From the NCBI GenBank assembly GCA_030611045.1, contig JAUWQN010000005.1, positions 1 to 46,605 of the forward strand: a stretch of 46,605 nucleotides of DNA, in the 5' to 3' direction. This document shows, in pieces, positions 19,717 to 29,201 of the stretch. A model generated the notes under the pieces. The model searched no databases, was not told the DNA's origin, and was given only the letters and a program-made list of their open reading frames with translations. The position numbers were made by a program, and so were the translations under genes. Position 1 is the first letter of the stretch; every line of letters starts with the position of its first letter. The DNA comes from Methanosarcinales archaeon (GTDB taxonomy: Archaea; Halobacteriota; Syntropharchaeia; Alkanophagales; Methanospirareceae).

Positions 19717-20034
19717 TCACCTCACGCCTAAAATTTTCTCTAACGCGACGTTCACAGCACCCTCAAGATTCGCTTCCGCGGCTGATTTCAGCTTCTCCAC
19801 TTCAGTATCCGCTGTTTTCATTATCGCTACAGCTTCCTTCTTGCCTTCCTGCACATACTTAGCTGAAATTTCAGAAGCAATGCTCTTCTCATCTTCACGT
19901 GCCTTCTCTTTTAGCCTCTTTACTTCTTGCTCAGCCTCGTTCAGGATGTCCGCAACGCTTGCTTTCGCCTCTTCGAGTAGCTTTCGGCCGTCCTCTTCCC
20001 CCTCTCTTATAATCTTAAGTGCTTCTACTGCCAT
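19717..20034 (-). CDS. ahaH: A-type ATP synthase subunit H (AhaH-like peripheral stalk)
   Basis: MAVEALKIIREGEEDGRKLLEEAKASVADILNEAEQEV... coiled coil directly upstream of subunit E; ATG at 20034 preferred over ORF-track start. Confidence 0.82.
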   Translation of the reverse strand: MAVEALKIIREGEEDGRKLLEEAKASVADILNEAEQEVKRLKEKAREDEKSIASEISAKYVQEGKKEAVAIMKTADTEVEKLKSAAEANLEGAVNVALEKILGVR

Positions 20035-20176
20035 TGTGTTACATCTATAATCGGTTACCTTTATTATAGATAGCTTTTTAAAATCTTTCATCGTTAATGT
20101 CAAGACTGATGGCATGAAAAATTCACGGCCATACCGTTGCGCTTTATAACTATTAAGAGAGAAGGAAGAATACCGG

Positions 20177-20626
20177 ATGAAAGTTGTAGCCGTAGTGGGG
20201 AAGAAGAACTCGGGTAAAACAGCTCTTATCGAGCATTTGACTGTGTATCTGAAGGAATACGGTAACGTTGGATGCATAAAACACGCACATGAGTTGGATT
20301 TGGATGTACCCATCGCGAGGGATACAGACCGTTTCTTTACTGCCGGGGCTGAAATTGTTGTGGGGGTTTCGGCGGAAAAGACGATAAAAATTTGCAGATA
20401 TAAAAGTTTGGAGGACTTGATAGCGGAAATGGCGACTTCAGGCGTTGATTTCGCGCTTGTTGAGGGCTTTAAGAGCAGCGACTTACCTAAGATAACCCTG
20501 AACGACTTTTCACATCAAGAAGTCAGTAACATACTAAAGCGCATAGATTTTGGAGGCGATTTTAAAATACCCGAGGAGATGATAAAAGAGTTGGTTCAAC
20601 TCATTCTTTCTTTAGACGATTACTAA
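20177..20626 (+). CDS. mobB: molybdopterin-guanine dinucleotide biosynthesis protein MobB
   Basis: VVAVVGKKNSGKTALIEHLTVYLKEYGNVGCIKHAH (P-loop), DTDRFFTAGAEIVVGVS, DFALVEGFK. Confidence 0.9.
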   Translation: MKVVAVVGKKNSGKTALIEHLTVYLKEYGNVGCIKHAHELDLDVPIARDTDRFFTAGAEIVVGVSAEKTIKICRYKSLEDLIAEMATSGVDFALVEGFKSSDLPKITLNDFSHQEVSNILKRIDFGGDFKIPEEMIKELVQLILSLDDY

Positions 20627-20628
20627 CT

Positions 20629-20761
20629 CTTTCTTTAAAAAAGAAAGCATTACCAACAACTTTTTTATCTTCGATAAAAACCTTGACTGAAAATCAGCTT
20701 CATATACTTTCTTAGCAAAGGTTCTTTTTTAAAAGAACGTATTTTGTAAGAAGAAAAAGTG
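20629..20761. repeat. paired A/T-rich palindromes
   Basis: CTTTCTTT-AAA-AAAGAAAG (20629-20647) and GTTCTTTT-TT-AAAAGAAC (20721-20738), ending AGAAAAAGTG. Confidence 0.75.
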
Positions 20762-20763
20762 CC

Positions 20764-21561
20764 ATGAACGCGAAGATAAGCTTTTCCTCGATAGATGCAC
20801 GCAGCGATCCTTTGGACTGGATGTATAGATTGGACGATGCAGGTTTTCAGGGCTGGGAGATAGTAGACGAAGGACTGCAAAAAGTGGAAGGTGAATTTAA
20901 AAAGAGGGTGAGGGAGATACACGAAACAACGAATCTTGTCCTTTCCTTACACGCACCCCTCTCTGATATTAATATAGCGAGTGTAAACGAGCGGATGTGG
21001 GAGGAGAGTATACGGCAGATAAAAGAGAGTATAGAGAACACCTACGAATTCATTGATGATATATGCGTTGTGCATCCAGGCTTTTTCTCGCCCTTGTCCA
21101 TGCAGATGCCAGATACGGCTGTTCAGAAGGCGGTCGCTGGTCTAACTACGCTTTGTGAATTTGCTGCGGACCGCGGATTGCGAATAGCGGTGGAGAATTT
21201 GACGTCCGCGAATATGTTAATGGGTAGGTATCCCGATGAACTTATTCAACTCGTGCGCGGTGTGAACATGGATAATCTTGGGGTGTGCATTGATGTAGCG
21301 CATGCGAATACAACTAAAAAATTGGACGAGTTCTTAGGCATCACGGCGAAGGCCGAGGATGTGGAGATAATACACATGCATGCGAGCGATAACTTTGGAG
21401 CGGACGACCTTCATTTGCCACTGGGCGAAGGTAACCTTGATTGGAAGAAGGTATTAGATGAAATCAATAATAACGGCTATGAGGGAATCATAGTGCTGGA
21501 ACTGTACTCATTAGAAGCGGGGATAGCAAGTTTGGAGTTCATTAAGACAGTATCAGTATAG
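20764..21561 (+). CDS. sugar phosphate isomerase/epimerase (AP endonuclease 2-like TIM barrel)
   Basis: LSLHAPLSDINIAS, IAVENLTSANML, VCIDVAHANTT, IIHMHASDN, PLGEGNLDWKKVLDEINNNGYEGIIVLEL. Confidence 0.87.
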   Translation: MNAKISFSSIDARSDPLDWMYRLDDAGFQGWEIVDEGLQKVEGEFKKRVREIHETTNLVLSLHAPLSDINIASVNERMWEESIRQIKESIENTYEFIDDICVVHPGFFSPLSMQMPDTAVQKAVAGLTTLCEFAADRGLRIAVENLTSANMLMGRYPDELIQLVRGVNMDNLGVCIDVAHANTTKKLDEFLGITAKAEDVEIIHMHASDNFGADDLHLPLGEGNLDWKKVLDEINNNGYEGIIVLELYSLEAGIASLEFIKTVSV

Positions 21562-21586
21562 CGAAATCCCCTAAACGGCCACCAGT

Positions 21587-21671
21587 TATCACTGATACCT
21601 TTATATACTCATTGCCATTTAAAGATACGTATCACTGATACCTTTATATAGTTATCACTATATACTGATAA
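21587..21671. promoter_or_regulatory. iterated palindromic operator overlapping TATA boxes
   Basis: TATCACTGATACCTTTATATA occurs exactly at 21587-21607 and 21630-21650; TTATCA-N8-TGATAA at 21652-21671; all just upstream of ATG 21677. Confidence 0.75.
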
Positions 21672-21676
21672 TTATT

Positions 21677-22678
21677 ATGGATGAGGAAATATTAGAACTA
21701 TTGCGTGCAAAATTGGATTTGAGTAATAGAGCAAATATTGACGGAGGGCAGACTATTACTGATCTCAAGCTACCACATATAACGGACCAGATTATAGAGG
21801 ACGAGGACAAAATATTCTTTGTTGAGATCGTGTCAAAAGTTACAATTGATACTATCGCGGGATTGGTCCTCTTAAAAGATATCTTGCAACAAAAGCAGAG
21901 AGAGAAAAAGTTTGTATCGAAGCCTTTTTTTGTTATCGCAGGTAAGGTGATTCCACCCCGTGAAGAAGCAATTGCCAAAGAAGTCGATATAACCTTAGTC
22001 CAACTACCTCATTCTATCAAGCTCTCGACATCTGAATATAGCCCACAGAAAAGGATTAAAATAACGTCTAAAAAATCTTGGAAAATTGTCACCCGACTCC
22101 TGAAAGAGAAAGCGACGTCTATTAGACAGTTAGCCCTTCTGGAGGATGTATCTTATGGATGGGCACACGCAACGATTCAGAGCCTTATCAACCAGGGGAT
22201 TGTAACAAAAAAAGGAAATTATGTGAGCATATCGGATGTAAATAAAATGTTGAACGGTGTTGCCTGGGAGAGGCCTTTCGAAAATTTGCGAGCAACTGAG
22301 ATAACCGTCGAGTATGACAGTGCCATTCCTGCCGCAAAGGAAATTTCCCTCGCATTAAAGATACAGGAATCTAAGTTCGCGTTTACCAGCTATACTGCCG
22401 GGGGGTTGTATACGGGTTACGCGGTCAGGCATGATGCGATTTATCTTTATTTAGAAAAAAAAGAGTTCGAATTTTTTAAAGAGGTGTTTGAAACTAGAAA
22501 AAATACAGGCATAAAGGCACGTATATACACTCCAGATAGAGATGTGTTCAGCGATACAAAGAAGATCGAATCTATAATAGTCACCTCTCCAGCTCAGACA
22601 TTACTGGATCTGGCAGGATTAGGATATAGCGGGCTGGATATTACAAAAGTCATGGTGGATAGCTATGCCCGAATATAG
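21677..22678 (+). CDS. AbiEi-like antitoxin/transcriptional regulator with winged-helix region
   Basis: wHTH-like ATSIRQLALLEDVSYGWAHATIQSLINQGIVTKKG and C-terminal SPAQTLLDLAGLGYSG typical of AbiEi-type proteins. Confidence 0.6.
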   Translation: MDEEILELLRAKLDLSNRANIDGGQTITDLKLPHITDQIIEDEDKIFFVEIVSKVTIDTIAGLVLLKDILQQKQREKKFVSKPFFVIAGKVIPPREEAIAKEVDITLVQLPHSIKLSTSEYSPQKRIKITSKKSWKIVTRLLKEKATSIRQLALLEDVSYGWAHATIQSLINQGIVTKKGNYVSISDVNKMLNGVAWERPFENLRATEITVEYDSAIPAAKEISLALKIQESKFAFTSYTAGGLYTGYAVRHDAIYLYLEKKEFEFFKEVFETRKNTGIKARIYTPDRDVFSDTKKIESIIVTSPAQTLLDLAGLGYSGLDITKVMVDSYARI

Positions 22679-23110
22679 TCCCAGCCAGAGGATCATTGAT
22701 CTATCTCTTGAAGAATTGAAGTATATTTTGCAGTGGGTGAGAGCACGAGAAGGAAATGATAAAAATATAGTAACAGTCCTTAAGGTGGTTGGGCCGTGGA
22801 TGTATATAATCCCTGGTACGGTTCTGTCGATATTGATCTGGTAACAAATCACACAACGAAAAGCAGCCTGATGTGGCATTTGCTGAATAACCGCGGGTAT
22901 GAGCATTATCGTGCGCATGGCTCTCGCAGTGTAGCGAAAAATACATCCGATGGGCCGATAATTATTGATTTTCTCTCCAAAGATTTTGATTTTCTCAAAG
23001 AATGTCTGAAACGTATTCCTGACAATTATGATGCACTGGCAAAATACGAAAAAATGGATCGCGAAACAGCACGGGAAACCTGCGAGAAATTGTTGTTGCT
23101 ATTACAATAG
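22665..23110 (+). pseudogene. AbiEii-like nucleotidyltransferase, frame-disrupted
   Basis: Frame 1 from ATG 22665 (MPEYSPSQRIIDLSLEELKYIL...NIVTVLK) continues in another frame as GGWAVDVYNPWYGSVDIDLVTNHTT; NTase GG...GS-x-DiD motif spans the shift. Confidence 0.6.
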
Positions 23111-23202
23111 TGGAAAAATCAAATGGTATTAAAAGGCAAAAGTATTATAATTCCAATCCCCTATCTTGGTATTGCAGCTATTGCTGGCAACCGTAACGAA
23201 AA

Positions 23203-24831
23203 ATGAAGATCCCTATTGAGAAGTCGGTCTTGGTAACTTCTGCATTGCCTTATGTTAACGGCGAGTGTCATATAGGGCACCTCAGGACGTACGTCCCCGC
23301 TGATATATACGTGCGAATGTTCCGGAAGATGGGCTACGATGTCACATTTGTAAGCGGTTCTGATACTCACGGAACGCCGATTGTGCTGAGTGCAGAAGCG
23401 CAAGGCGTTACGCCTGGAGAGGTCATTGCGAAGTATCATACGCATTTCAAGCAGGTTTTCAAAGAGCTCCATGTGGATTTCGACTATTACGGGCAGACAG
23501 ATTCAGAAACCAATCATAGAAGGACAGAAGACATAGTAACGAAGTTGATAGAAAAAGGGCTTGTTTATAAGGGGGAAATAAAACAGGCGTTTTGCACGAC
23601 CTGCGGGCGATTTTTACCCGATCGCTATGTGGAGGGCACATGCCCGTACTGCGGTGAAAGTGCACGAGGCGATGAATGTGACCAGGGCTGTGGTAAGCAT
23701 CTTGAGCCAGGGGAGATAATAGAACCGAGATGCAAGATATGTGGAAATGAAGCGGAGTTCAAGGATCAGGAGCATTTCTTCTTCAAACTGTCGTCCTTTG
23801 CCGATTTTCTCCTTACCTATTTAGATACACTGGGCGGCACGCTGAATGCAAGGAACTATGCGAAGGAATGGGTGAAAAAGGAGCTCCGGGATTGGTGTAT
23901 AACGAGGAATCTGGAATGGGGTGTGAAATTTCCGGGAAGAGAAGATCTGGTTGTTTATGTCTGGGTTGACGCCCCTATTGGCTACATAGCATTCACAGAA
24001 GAGTTACTCGCAGCAAGGAGCGGAGATGATAATGCGTGGAGAAGGTTTTGGAAAGATGATAAAGCCACCGTTGTGCATTTCATCGGCACGGACATTATCT
24101 ATCATCACTGCATATTTTGGCCTGCAATGCTCAAAGGCGCGGGTTATTCGCTGCCTGCTGCTGTTGTTGCTTCTGGTATGCTAAAAATAGATGGAAAGAC
24201 GTTCTCAAAGAGCCGGGGGGACGTGGTATGGGTAACCGAGTTTTTAGAACGATTCCATCCTGATACGTTACGGTATTATTTAGTGACACAATCAAGTCAC
24301 ACGAAGGAGTTGGATTTCTCCTGGGAGTCCTTCGCCATGCGTGTGAACAAAGAGTTGGTGTCGATTTTTGGAAACCTCGTCTACCGTGTTCTATCATTTG
24401 CATCTAAAAATTTCGGCGTTGTTCCCGACGGCGATATAGAAGAAGAGGTATTTGAAGCGATAAAGAAGACGAAGGAGGAAGCGATAAGCGCGGTGGAAGA
24501 TTATGAATTCAAGAAGTTCGTTGATGCGGTGATGAAGCTTGCGGACTTTGGGAACAGCTATTTTCAACGAGAAGAGCCGTGGCACTTGATAAAACAGGGC
24601 GATCAAGGTAGAGAACGGTGTGGGACGATAATAAAGAACGTGCTCCAACTGATAAAAGCGATTTGTATCTTGCTGGAGGCAGTGATGCCGGCTAAGATGG
24701 AAGAGGCGTGGCAGCAGCTTGGCATGGAAAATGATGTGCATACTGTGAAGCTTGATGAGTTACTGGTGCAAATAAAGAGTGGCGTAGCGTTAAAAAAGCC
24801 GGGTAGATTGTTCGAGAAGGTGGAATTGTGA
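23203..24831 (+). CDS. metG: methionyl-tRNA synthetase
   Basis: [28 protein letters not shown] (HIGH), zinc knuckle [33 protein letters not shown] (KMSKS). Confidence 0.95.
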   Translation: MKIPIEKSVLVTSALPYVNGECHIGHLRTYVPADIYVRMFRKMGYDVTFVSGSDTHGTPIVLSAEAQGVTPGEVIAKYHTHFKQVFKELHVDFDYYGQTDSETNHRRTEDIVTKLIEKGLVYKGEIKQAFCTTCGRFLPDRYVEGTCPYCGESARGDECDQGCGKHLEPGEIIEPRCKICGNEAEFKDQEHFFFKLSSFADFLLTYLDTLGGTLNARNYAKEWVKKELRDWCITRNLEWGVKFPGREDLVVYVWVDAPIGYIAFTEELLAARSGDDNAWRRFWKDDKATVVHFIGTDIIYHHCIFWPAMLKGAGYSLPAAVVASGMLKIDGKTFSKSRGDVVWVTEFLERFHPDTLRYYLVTQSSHTKELDFSWESFAMRVNKELVSIFGNLVYRVLSFASKNFGVVPDGDIEEEVFEAIKKTKEEAISAVEDYEFKKFVDAVMKLADFGNSYFQREEPWHLIKQGDQGRERCGTIIKNVLQLIKAICILLEAVMPAKMEEAWQQLGMENDVHTVKLDELLVQIKSGVALKKPGRLFEKVEL

Positions 24832-24883
24832 TATTTTATATTCTCCTTTTCTTATCATTACCATAGACAGAGGTGGCATCGTC

Positions 24884-25375
24884 ATGAAAATATCCATGGA
24901 CATCGAACTACAAGATGTTCCGGGCCAGTTAGTGCTTGCATTGAAGCCGGTATCAGATTATGGAGGGAATATTCTCAGCGTTTTGCATCAGAGGGATAAA
25001 AAGACGCCTGCGGGGCGAATACCAGTTCAACTGGTAGTTGATATAGCGGAAAGGAGATTGGATAGATTAATAGAACAGTTAAAGGAGCGAGGAGTGAGCG
25101 TGGTAAGAATAGGGAAGGAGCGTCTGAAGGAGTCCATGGTTGTTTTGCTCATAGGGCATATTGTGCATTCTGATATAAGGGAAACGATAGATAGTATAGA
25201 CAGCACGGGATTTGCGGAAGTGGTGGAGCTTTCTCTTTCCATGCCCAGCGTGGATGAGGAATCCTCTGCTTCGGTTACGCTCAGTGCAGTAGGTAAAAAA
25301 GAACTGAAAGAAGCGTTGAATATCTTAGAGCGGACGGGTAAGAAAAAGGGCATCCTGGTTATCTCGCCCATTTGA
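24884..25375 (+). CDS. ACT-domain regulatory protein
   Basis: MDIELQDVPGQLVLALKPVSDYGGNILSVLHQR; directly upstream of homoserine dehydrogenase. Confidence 0.8.
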   Translation: MKISMDIELQDVPGQLVLALKPVSDYGGNILSVLHQRDKKTPAGRIPVQLVVDIAERRLDRLIEQLKERGVSVVRIGKERLKESMVVLLIGHIVHSDIRETIDSIDSTGFAEVVELSLSMPSVDEESSASVTLSAVGKKELKEALNILERTGKKKGILVISPI

Positions 25376-25403
25376 TTTTGGAGGTAGGAATGCGAGGGGT
25401 GAT

Positions 25404-26444
25404 ATGAGAATGAAGATAAACACAAAAACGGTAAGAATTTCGATCATCGGGTTTGGATACGTGGGGGCTGGCGTAGCAGAAGTGATAAGGCGGAAACGAG
25501 AGGAGATAGCGCGAAAATACGGCTTGAATATAAAAATCGTCTGTGTAGCCGACTTGAGCGGTATTTTTATAGATGATGATGGACTGAATGAAGCGGAGAT
25601 ACTGAAGCTCAAGACCGGAGATAAGAACTGGGAAAAGCCGGAAGATATGACGACTTTAGATGCAATAAAAGATGTGGAGCACGAGGTTATGGTGGAGACA
25701 ACGCCAACGAACGTCGAGAACGGCGAGCCTGGATTGACGCATATACTCACTGCATTGGAGTCGGGCAGGCACGTGGTCACGTCGAATAAAGGGCCTCTCG
25801 CGTTAGAGTATTCACGATTGATGAAACTATCGGCGAAGCGGGGTAAGGAACTGAAATTTGAAGCGACGGTCGGCGGTGCTATGCCGATAATATCCCTTTT
25901 GCGGGAGAATCTCGCAGGCAATGGGATTCTATCAATACAGGGCATTTTGAATGGTACATGCAACTATATCCTTACGAGAATGGCAGAAGAAGGGCTGCCA
26001 TACGAGCATGTGCTGAAAGAGGCGCAGGAGCTGGGACTCGCAGAGGCGGAACCTTCTAAAGACGTTGAGGGTATAGATACCGCGGTGAAACTCGTGATCT
26101 TAGCAAATTCCGTTTTTGATATGAATGCAACGTATAAGGACGTAGAGGTGGCGGGCATCGCAGAGATAACGCCCGATGCATTGAAGTTAGCTGCTGATGC
26201 AGGCTACGTGATAAAATTGATAGGAGAGGTAGATAGAGCGGGCTGCTTGAAAGTAAGGCCTCGGTTGGTGCAGAAAGACGACCCGCTTAATGTCAGCGGC
26301 ACTTTGAATGTTGCAACGATAAAAACAGATCTGGCTGGCGACATTACGGTAATTGGAAAAGGTGCGGGGCCCGTAGAAGCAGCAAGTGCTATTCTCGCGG
26401 ATATAATAGGTATTTATAATACCTCCTCTGGAGGGGCTTTATAA
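25404..26444 (+). CDS. hom: homoserine dehydrogenase
   Basis: ISIIGFGYVGAGVAEVI, VVTSNKGPLALEY, FEATVGGAMPII, GILNGTCNYIL, EAEPSKDVEGIDTAVKLVILAN. Confidence 0.95.
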   Translation: MRMKINTKTVRISIIGFGYVGAGVAEVIRRKREEIARKYGLNIKIVCVADLSGIFIDDDGLNEAEILKLKTGDKNWEKPEDMTTLDAIKDVEHEVMVETTPTNVENGEPGLTHILTALESGRHVVTSNKGPLALEYSRLMKLSAKRGKELKFEATVGGAMPIISLLRENLAGNGILSIQGILNGTCNYILTRMAEEGLPYEHVLKEAQELGLAEAEPSKDVEGIDTAVKLVILANSVFDMNATYKDVEVAGIAEITPDALKLAADAGYVIKLIGEVDRAGCLKVRPRLVQKDDPLNVSGTLNVATIKTDLAGDITVIGKGAGPVEAASAILADIIGIYNTSSGGAL

Positions 26445-26652
26445 CTGGAGGGTATGAAATTATCAGCTTCGGCTTTCTTTCGGGGTTCAGCGTTTTTTCG
26501 GGCTCAAAACATAATCCGTTTTTAGGCTGAACTGTCCTCATGGGACACATCCCTGCATCTCTATCTGCTAAAACTTCACTCCCAGGGTTAGAACAGTTTC
26601 CCGTTTTCTCATCTACTGGTGTATAAAATTTGCAGTCTTTACCTGTCGGCAT
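26389..26652 (-). CDS. small Cys-rich protein (HiPIP/glycyl-radical small-subunit-like)
   Basis: MPTGKDCKFYTPVDEKTGNCSNPGSEVLADRDAGMCPMRTVQPKNGLC; 3' end overlaps hom antisense. Confidence 0.5.
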   Translation of the reverse strand: MPTGKDCKFYTPVDEKTGNCSNPGSEVLADRDAGMCPMRTVQPKNGLCFEPEKTLNPERKPKLIISYPPVIKPLQRRYYKYLLYPRE

Positions 26653-26874
26653 TTTTATCAGGCTCTAAAACAGGTCTATCGCCCTATATATTACCCTCAT
26701 ACCCTTAGGATCTATAAAGTTTCCCTTTATGCGCAGTGATTGCTATTATTTCATGGTTGCATCACTTTCCAATAAAGGGTAGGTAAAAGGAAAAAGAGAT
26801 ACAGCACCAGTAACGCATGAAAAACATAAAATTAATACTCACGTCAACTTACAGATAATAGGTGCAGTAGAACG

Positions 26875-27681
26875 ATGGCAGAAGAGAAAAAGAAGATTGT
26901 GATAACACTTACGCCTTCGGAATCGAAACGGCTCATTGCGAAGGGCGTAAAGAATTTGGAAGAAGTGCAGCGTGCTTTGAAGCAGGGGACCGTTATAATA
27001 ACGCTGGGGACCACGAACTCGTACGTAGTCGAGGAGATTTTGAATGATGTGCCTGAATCTGGGTCTGGGGAAAAAATAGATAAGAAGCGATACGCAGCCG
27101 GCATCACAACCGCTCGCGGCTTGTGTGTTCTCCCCAAGGAAGATCGGATCGATGAGGTAATCCTGAAGAACGGTAAAATCAGCGACGAGAACACAGAAGA
27201 AGCAATAGAGAACTTATCAGCGGGAGATGCGTTCATAAAGGGTGCAAATGCGTTGGATGCAACCGGAACCGCAGGCATACTCATGGCAAATCGCGCAGGT
27301 GGCACGACCGGTTCTGCACTCGGTACCGTTATGGCACGAGGCGTGCATTTTATAATTCCGGTAGGCATTGAGAAAACCATACCTTATTCCATTACCGAAG
27401 CGGCAAAGCGAGTGGGGATCGAGAAATGCTATAAATCTACCGGTTGGCCAGTGGGACTGATGCCCGTGCATGGCAGGGTGATCACAGAGCTTGATGCGTT
27501 GAAGATCCTGGGTGCTGAAGATGCTTTTCCTATCGGCGCGGGGGGCGTAGAGGGAGGAGAGGGCTCAGTCGTTATATGCATTGAAGGAAGCATTGAGAAG
27601 CTGGACGGATTGATGACACTCATAACACAAATAAAAGGAGAACCACCGGTAAAGGTGGTGAGCGAGGACTGTAAGACTTAA
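26875..27681 (+). CDS. conserved hypothetical protein
   Basis: ORF with ITLGTTNSYVVEEIL, AGITTARGLCVLP, AGDAFIKGANALD...GILMANRAGGTTGSALGTVMARG. Confidence 0.7.
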   Translation: MAEEKKKIVITLTPSESKRLIAKGVKNLEEVQRALKQGTVIITLGTTNSYVVEEILNDVPESGSGEKIDKKRYAAGITTARGLCVLPKEDRIDEVILKNGKISDENTEEAIENLSAGDAFIKGANALDATGTAGILMANRAGGTTGSALGTVMARGVHFIIPVGIEKTIPYSITEAAKRVGIEKCYKSTGWPVGLMPVHGRVITELDALKILGAEDAFPIGAGGVEGGEGSVVICIEGSIEKLDGLMTLITQIKGEPPVKVVSEDCKT

Positions 27682-27728
27682 CGCCAGGAACTTTTTAATA
27701 TCCAATTTCAAATTCTAAACGATAAACC

Positions 27729-28340
27729 ATGGAGAAAAGAAAGCGCCCTTCTATATTTGATTTAGTCGAGTGGTACATGGAGCGGGCTTTAGATGAGATG
27801 GGGAAACTGCCAGCGCCAACCGAGGAGGAACAGGAACTTTCGAGAATGCTGAGAAGGGAGCCGCAGGACTTCGACGAGTGGTTACAGGACCCCTTTGAAG
27901 AGATGCTGAGGAAGTTAGAAGAGGAAACGCCTGAGGCTGCCAAAAGATACGGCCCGTTCATCTACGGTTTCTCCTACACAAAGGAGCCTGGGAAGGAGCC
28001 AGAGTTAAAGGAATTTGGTAATATAAAACCTTCACACATGAGATTAGAACCCTCCCCGGGGGGTGAGCGCGAACCGTTGATAGATGTGATTGATCAGAAT
28101 GATGCTTACGAAGTCGTGGCTGAATTGCCCGGTGTAGAGAAGAAGGATTTAAGGTTGCATGCTACTGACGACTCACTGGAAATAAAAACAGAAGGCGGGA
28201 CAAAGTTCTTTAAGGTAGTAACATTCGAAACGCCGGTAAAGCCCGAAACGGCGAAGGCAACGTATAAAAACGGTGTACTCAGCGTGAGGCTAAAGAAGAA
28301 AGAAACCGAGAAGAAGAGAACTGCTATACCGTTAGAATGA
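27729..28340 (+). CDS. Hsp20/alpha-crystallin family small heat-shock protein with acidic N-terminal extension
   Basis: PLIDVIDQNDAYEVVAELPGVEKKDLRLHATDDSLEIKTEGG...ATYKNGVLSVRLKKKE. Confidence 0.88.
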   Translation: MEKRKRPSIFDLVEWYMERALDEMGKLPAPTEEEQELSRMLRREPQDFDEWLQDPFEEMLRKLEEETPEAAKRYGPFIYGFSYTKEPGKEPELKEFGNIKPSHMRLEPSPGGEREPLIDVIDQNDAYEVVAELPGVEKKDLRLHATDDSLEIKTEGGTKFFKVVTFETPVKPETAKATYKNGVLSVRLKKKETEKKRTAIPLE

Positions 28341-28441
28341 GCGAATGTAGCACCTTTAACTCTTTATCAAATCAAAAAACTCCTTCGCGCGAATCTCTCA
28401 TCAGGATTTGCTTCTACCAGCACTAACAGATCTGGCTTTAT

Positions 28442-29200
28442 TTATTTCTGGTGTTTTGAGCCAAGCAGCATAAGAAGCTGTTCTCTAATCTCATTTGCCT
28501 CCATGCTCGTTCGCTTCCGTGGTCTCGGTATACCAATATCCCGGCACGCAATAATGCGACCCGGTCTTGCGGACATCACGACGACTCTATCTGCAAGATA
28601 TACCGCTTCATCAACGCTATGGGTCACGAACAAAATAGTTTTCTTTGTTCTTTTCCAAATCTCCAGCAGCTCTTCCTGAAGCACATTCCGCGTCTGCGCA
28701 TCCACAGAGCCAAACGGCTCATCCATGAGTAAGATTGCAGGGTCGGTTGCGAGTGCTCTTGCAATCGCTACTCTTTGCTTCATGCCTCCGGAAAGCTCAT
28801 AGGGGTAACTATTTCCAAAGCCTTGTAGACCCACAAACTCTAAGTATTTCTCTGCAATCTCTCTCCTTTCTTTATCCTTCATTCCCCGAATTTGCAATCC
28901 AAATTCTATATTCTTCAACACCGTTCTCCACGGGAATAACGAAAATTCCTGGAATACCATTCCTCTATCCGGGGAAGGGCCGCTAACTCTATCTCCATCT
29001 AAGATAATCTCGCCACTGCTTGGATAGTCTAAGCCTGCTATCATTCTCAGCAATGTGGTCTTACCGCACCCCGAGGGACCTATAATACACAAAAATTCGT
29101 TCGGTTTGACTTCTAAATTAATGTCTTCTAACGCCTTTATCTCCACTTCTTCCGATTGGAATTCTTTCGTTACGTTGTGAAGCTTAAGTTTGTGATTCAT
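28442..29200 (-). CDS. nitrate/sulfonate/taurine-type ABC transporter ATP-binding protein
   Basis: IIGPSGCGKTTLLRMIAGLDYPSSGEI, LSGGMKQRVAIARALATDPAILLMDEPFGSVDAQT. Confidence 0.93.
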   Translation of the reverse strand: MNHKLKLHNVTKEFQSEEVEIKALEDINLEVKPNEFLCIIGPSGCGKTTLLRMIAGLDYPSSGEIILDGDRVSGPSPDRGMVFQEFSLFPWRTVLKNIEFGLQIRGMKDKERREIAEKYLEFVGLQGFGNSYPYELSGGMKQRVAIARALATDPAILLMDEPFGSVDAQTRNVLQEELLEIWKRTKKTILFVTHSVDEAVYLADRVVVMSARPGRIIACRDIGIPRPRKRTSMEANEIREQLLMLLGSKHQK

Positions 29201-29201
29201 G

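Noticed and set aside
19385-20050. 221-aa Ser/Phe-rich plus-strand ORF opposite ATPase E/H
   Set aside because: Antisense of Lys/Glu-rich coiled coils always yields Ser/Phe-rich frames; not a real gene.
25325-25963. 212-aa minus-strand ORF opposite hom and the ACT gene
   Set aside because: Shadow ORF opposite well-supported genes.
28050-28075. CCCTCCCCGGGGGGTGAG in the Hsp20 gene as a possible palindromic insert
   Set aside because: Short imperfect symmetry in a variable linker; no resemblance to the 42-bp element.
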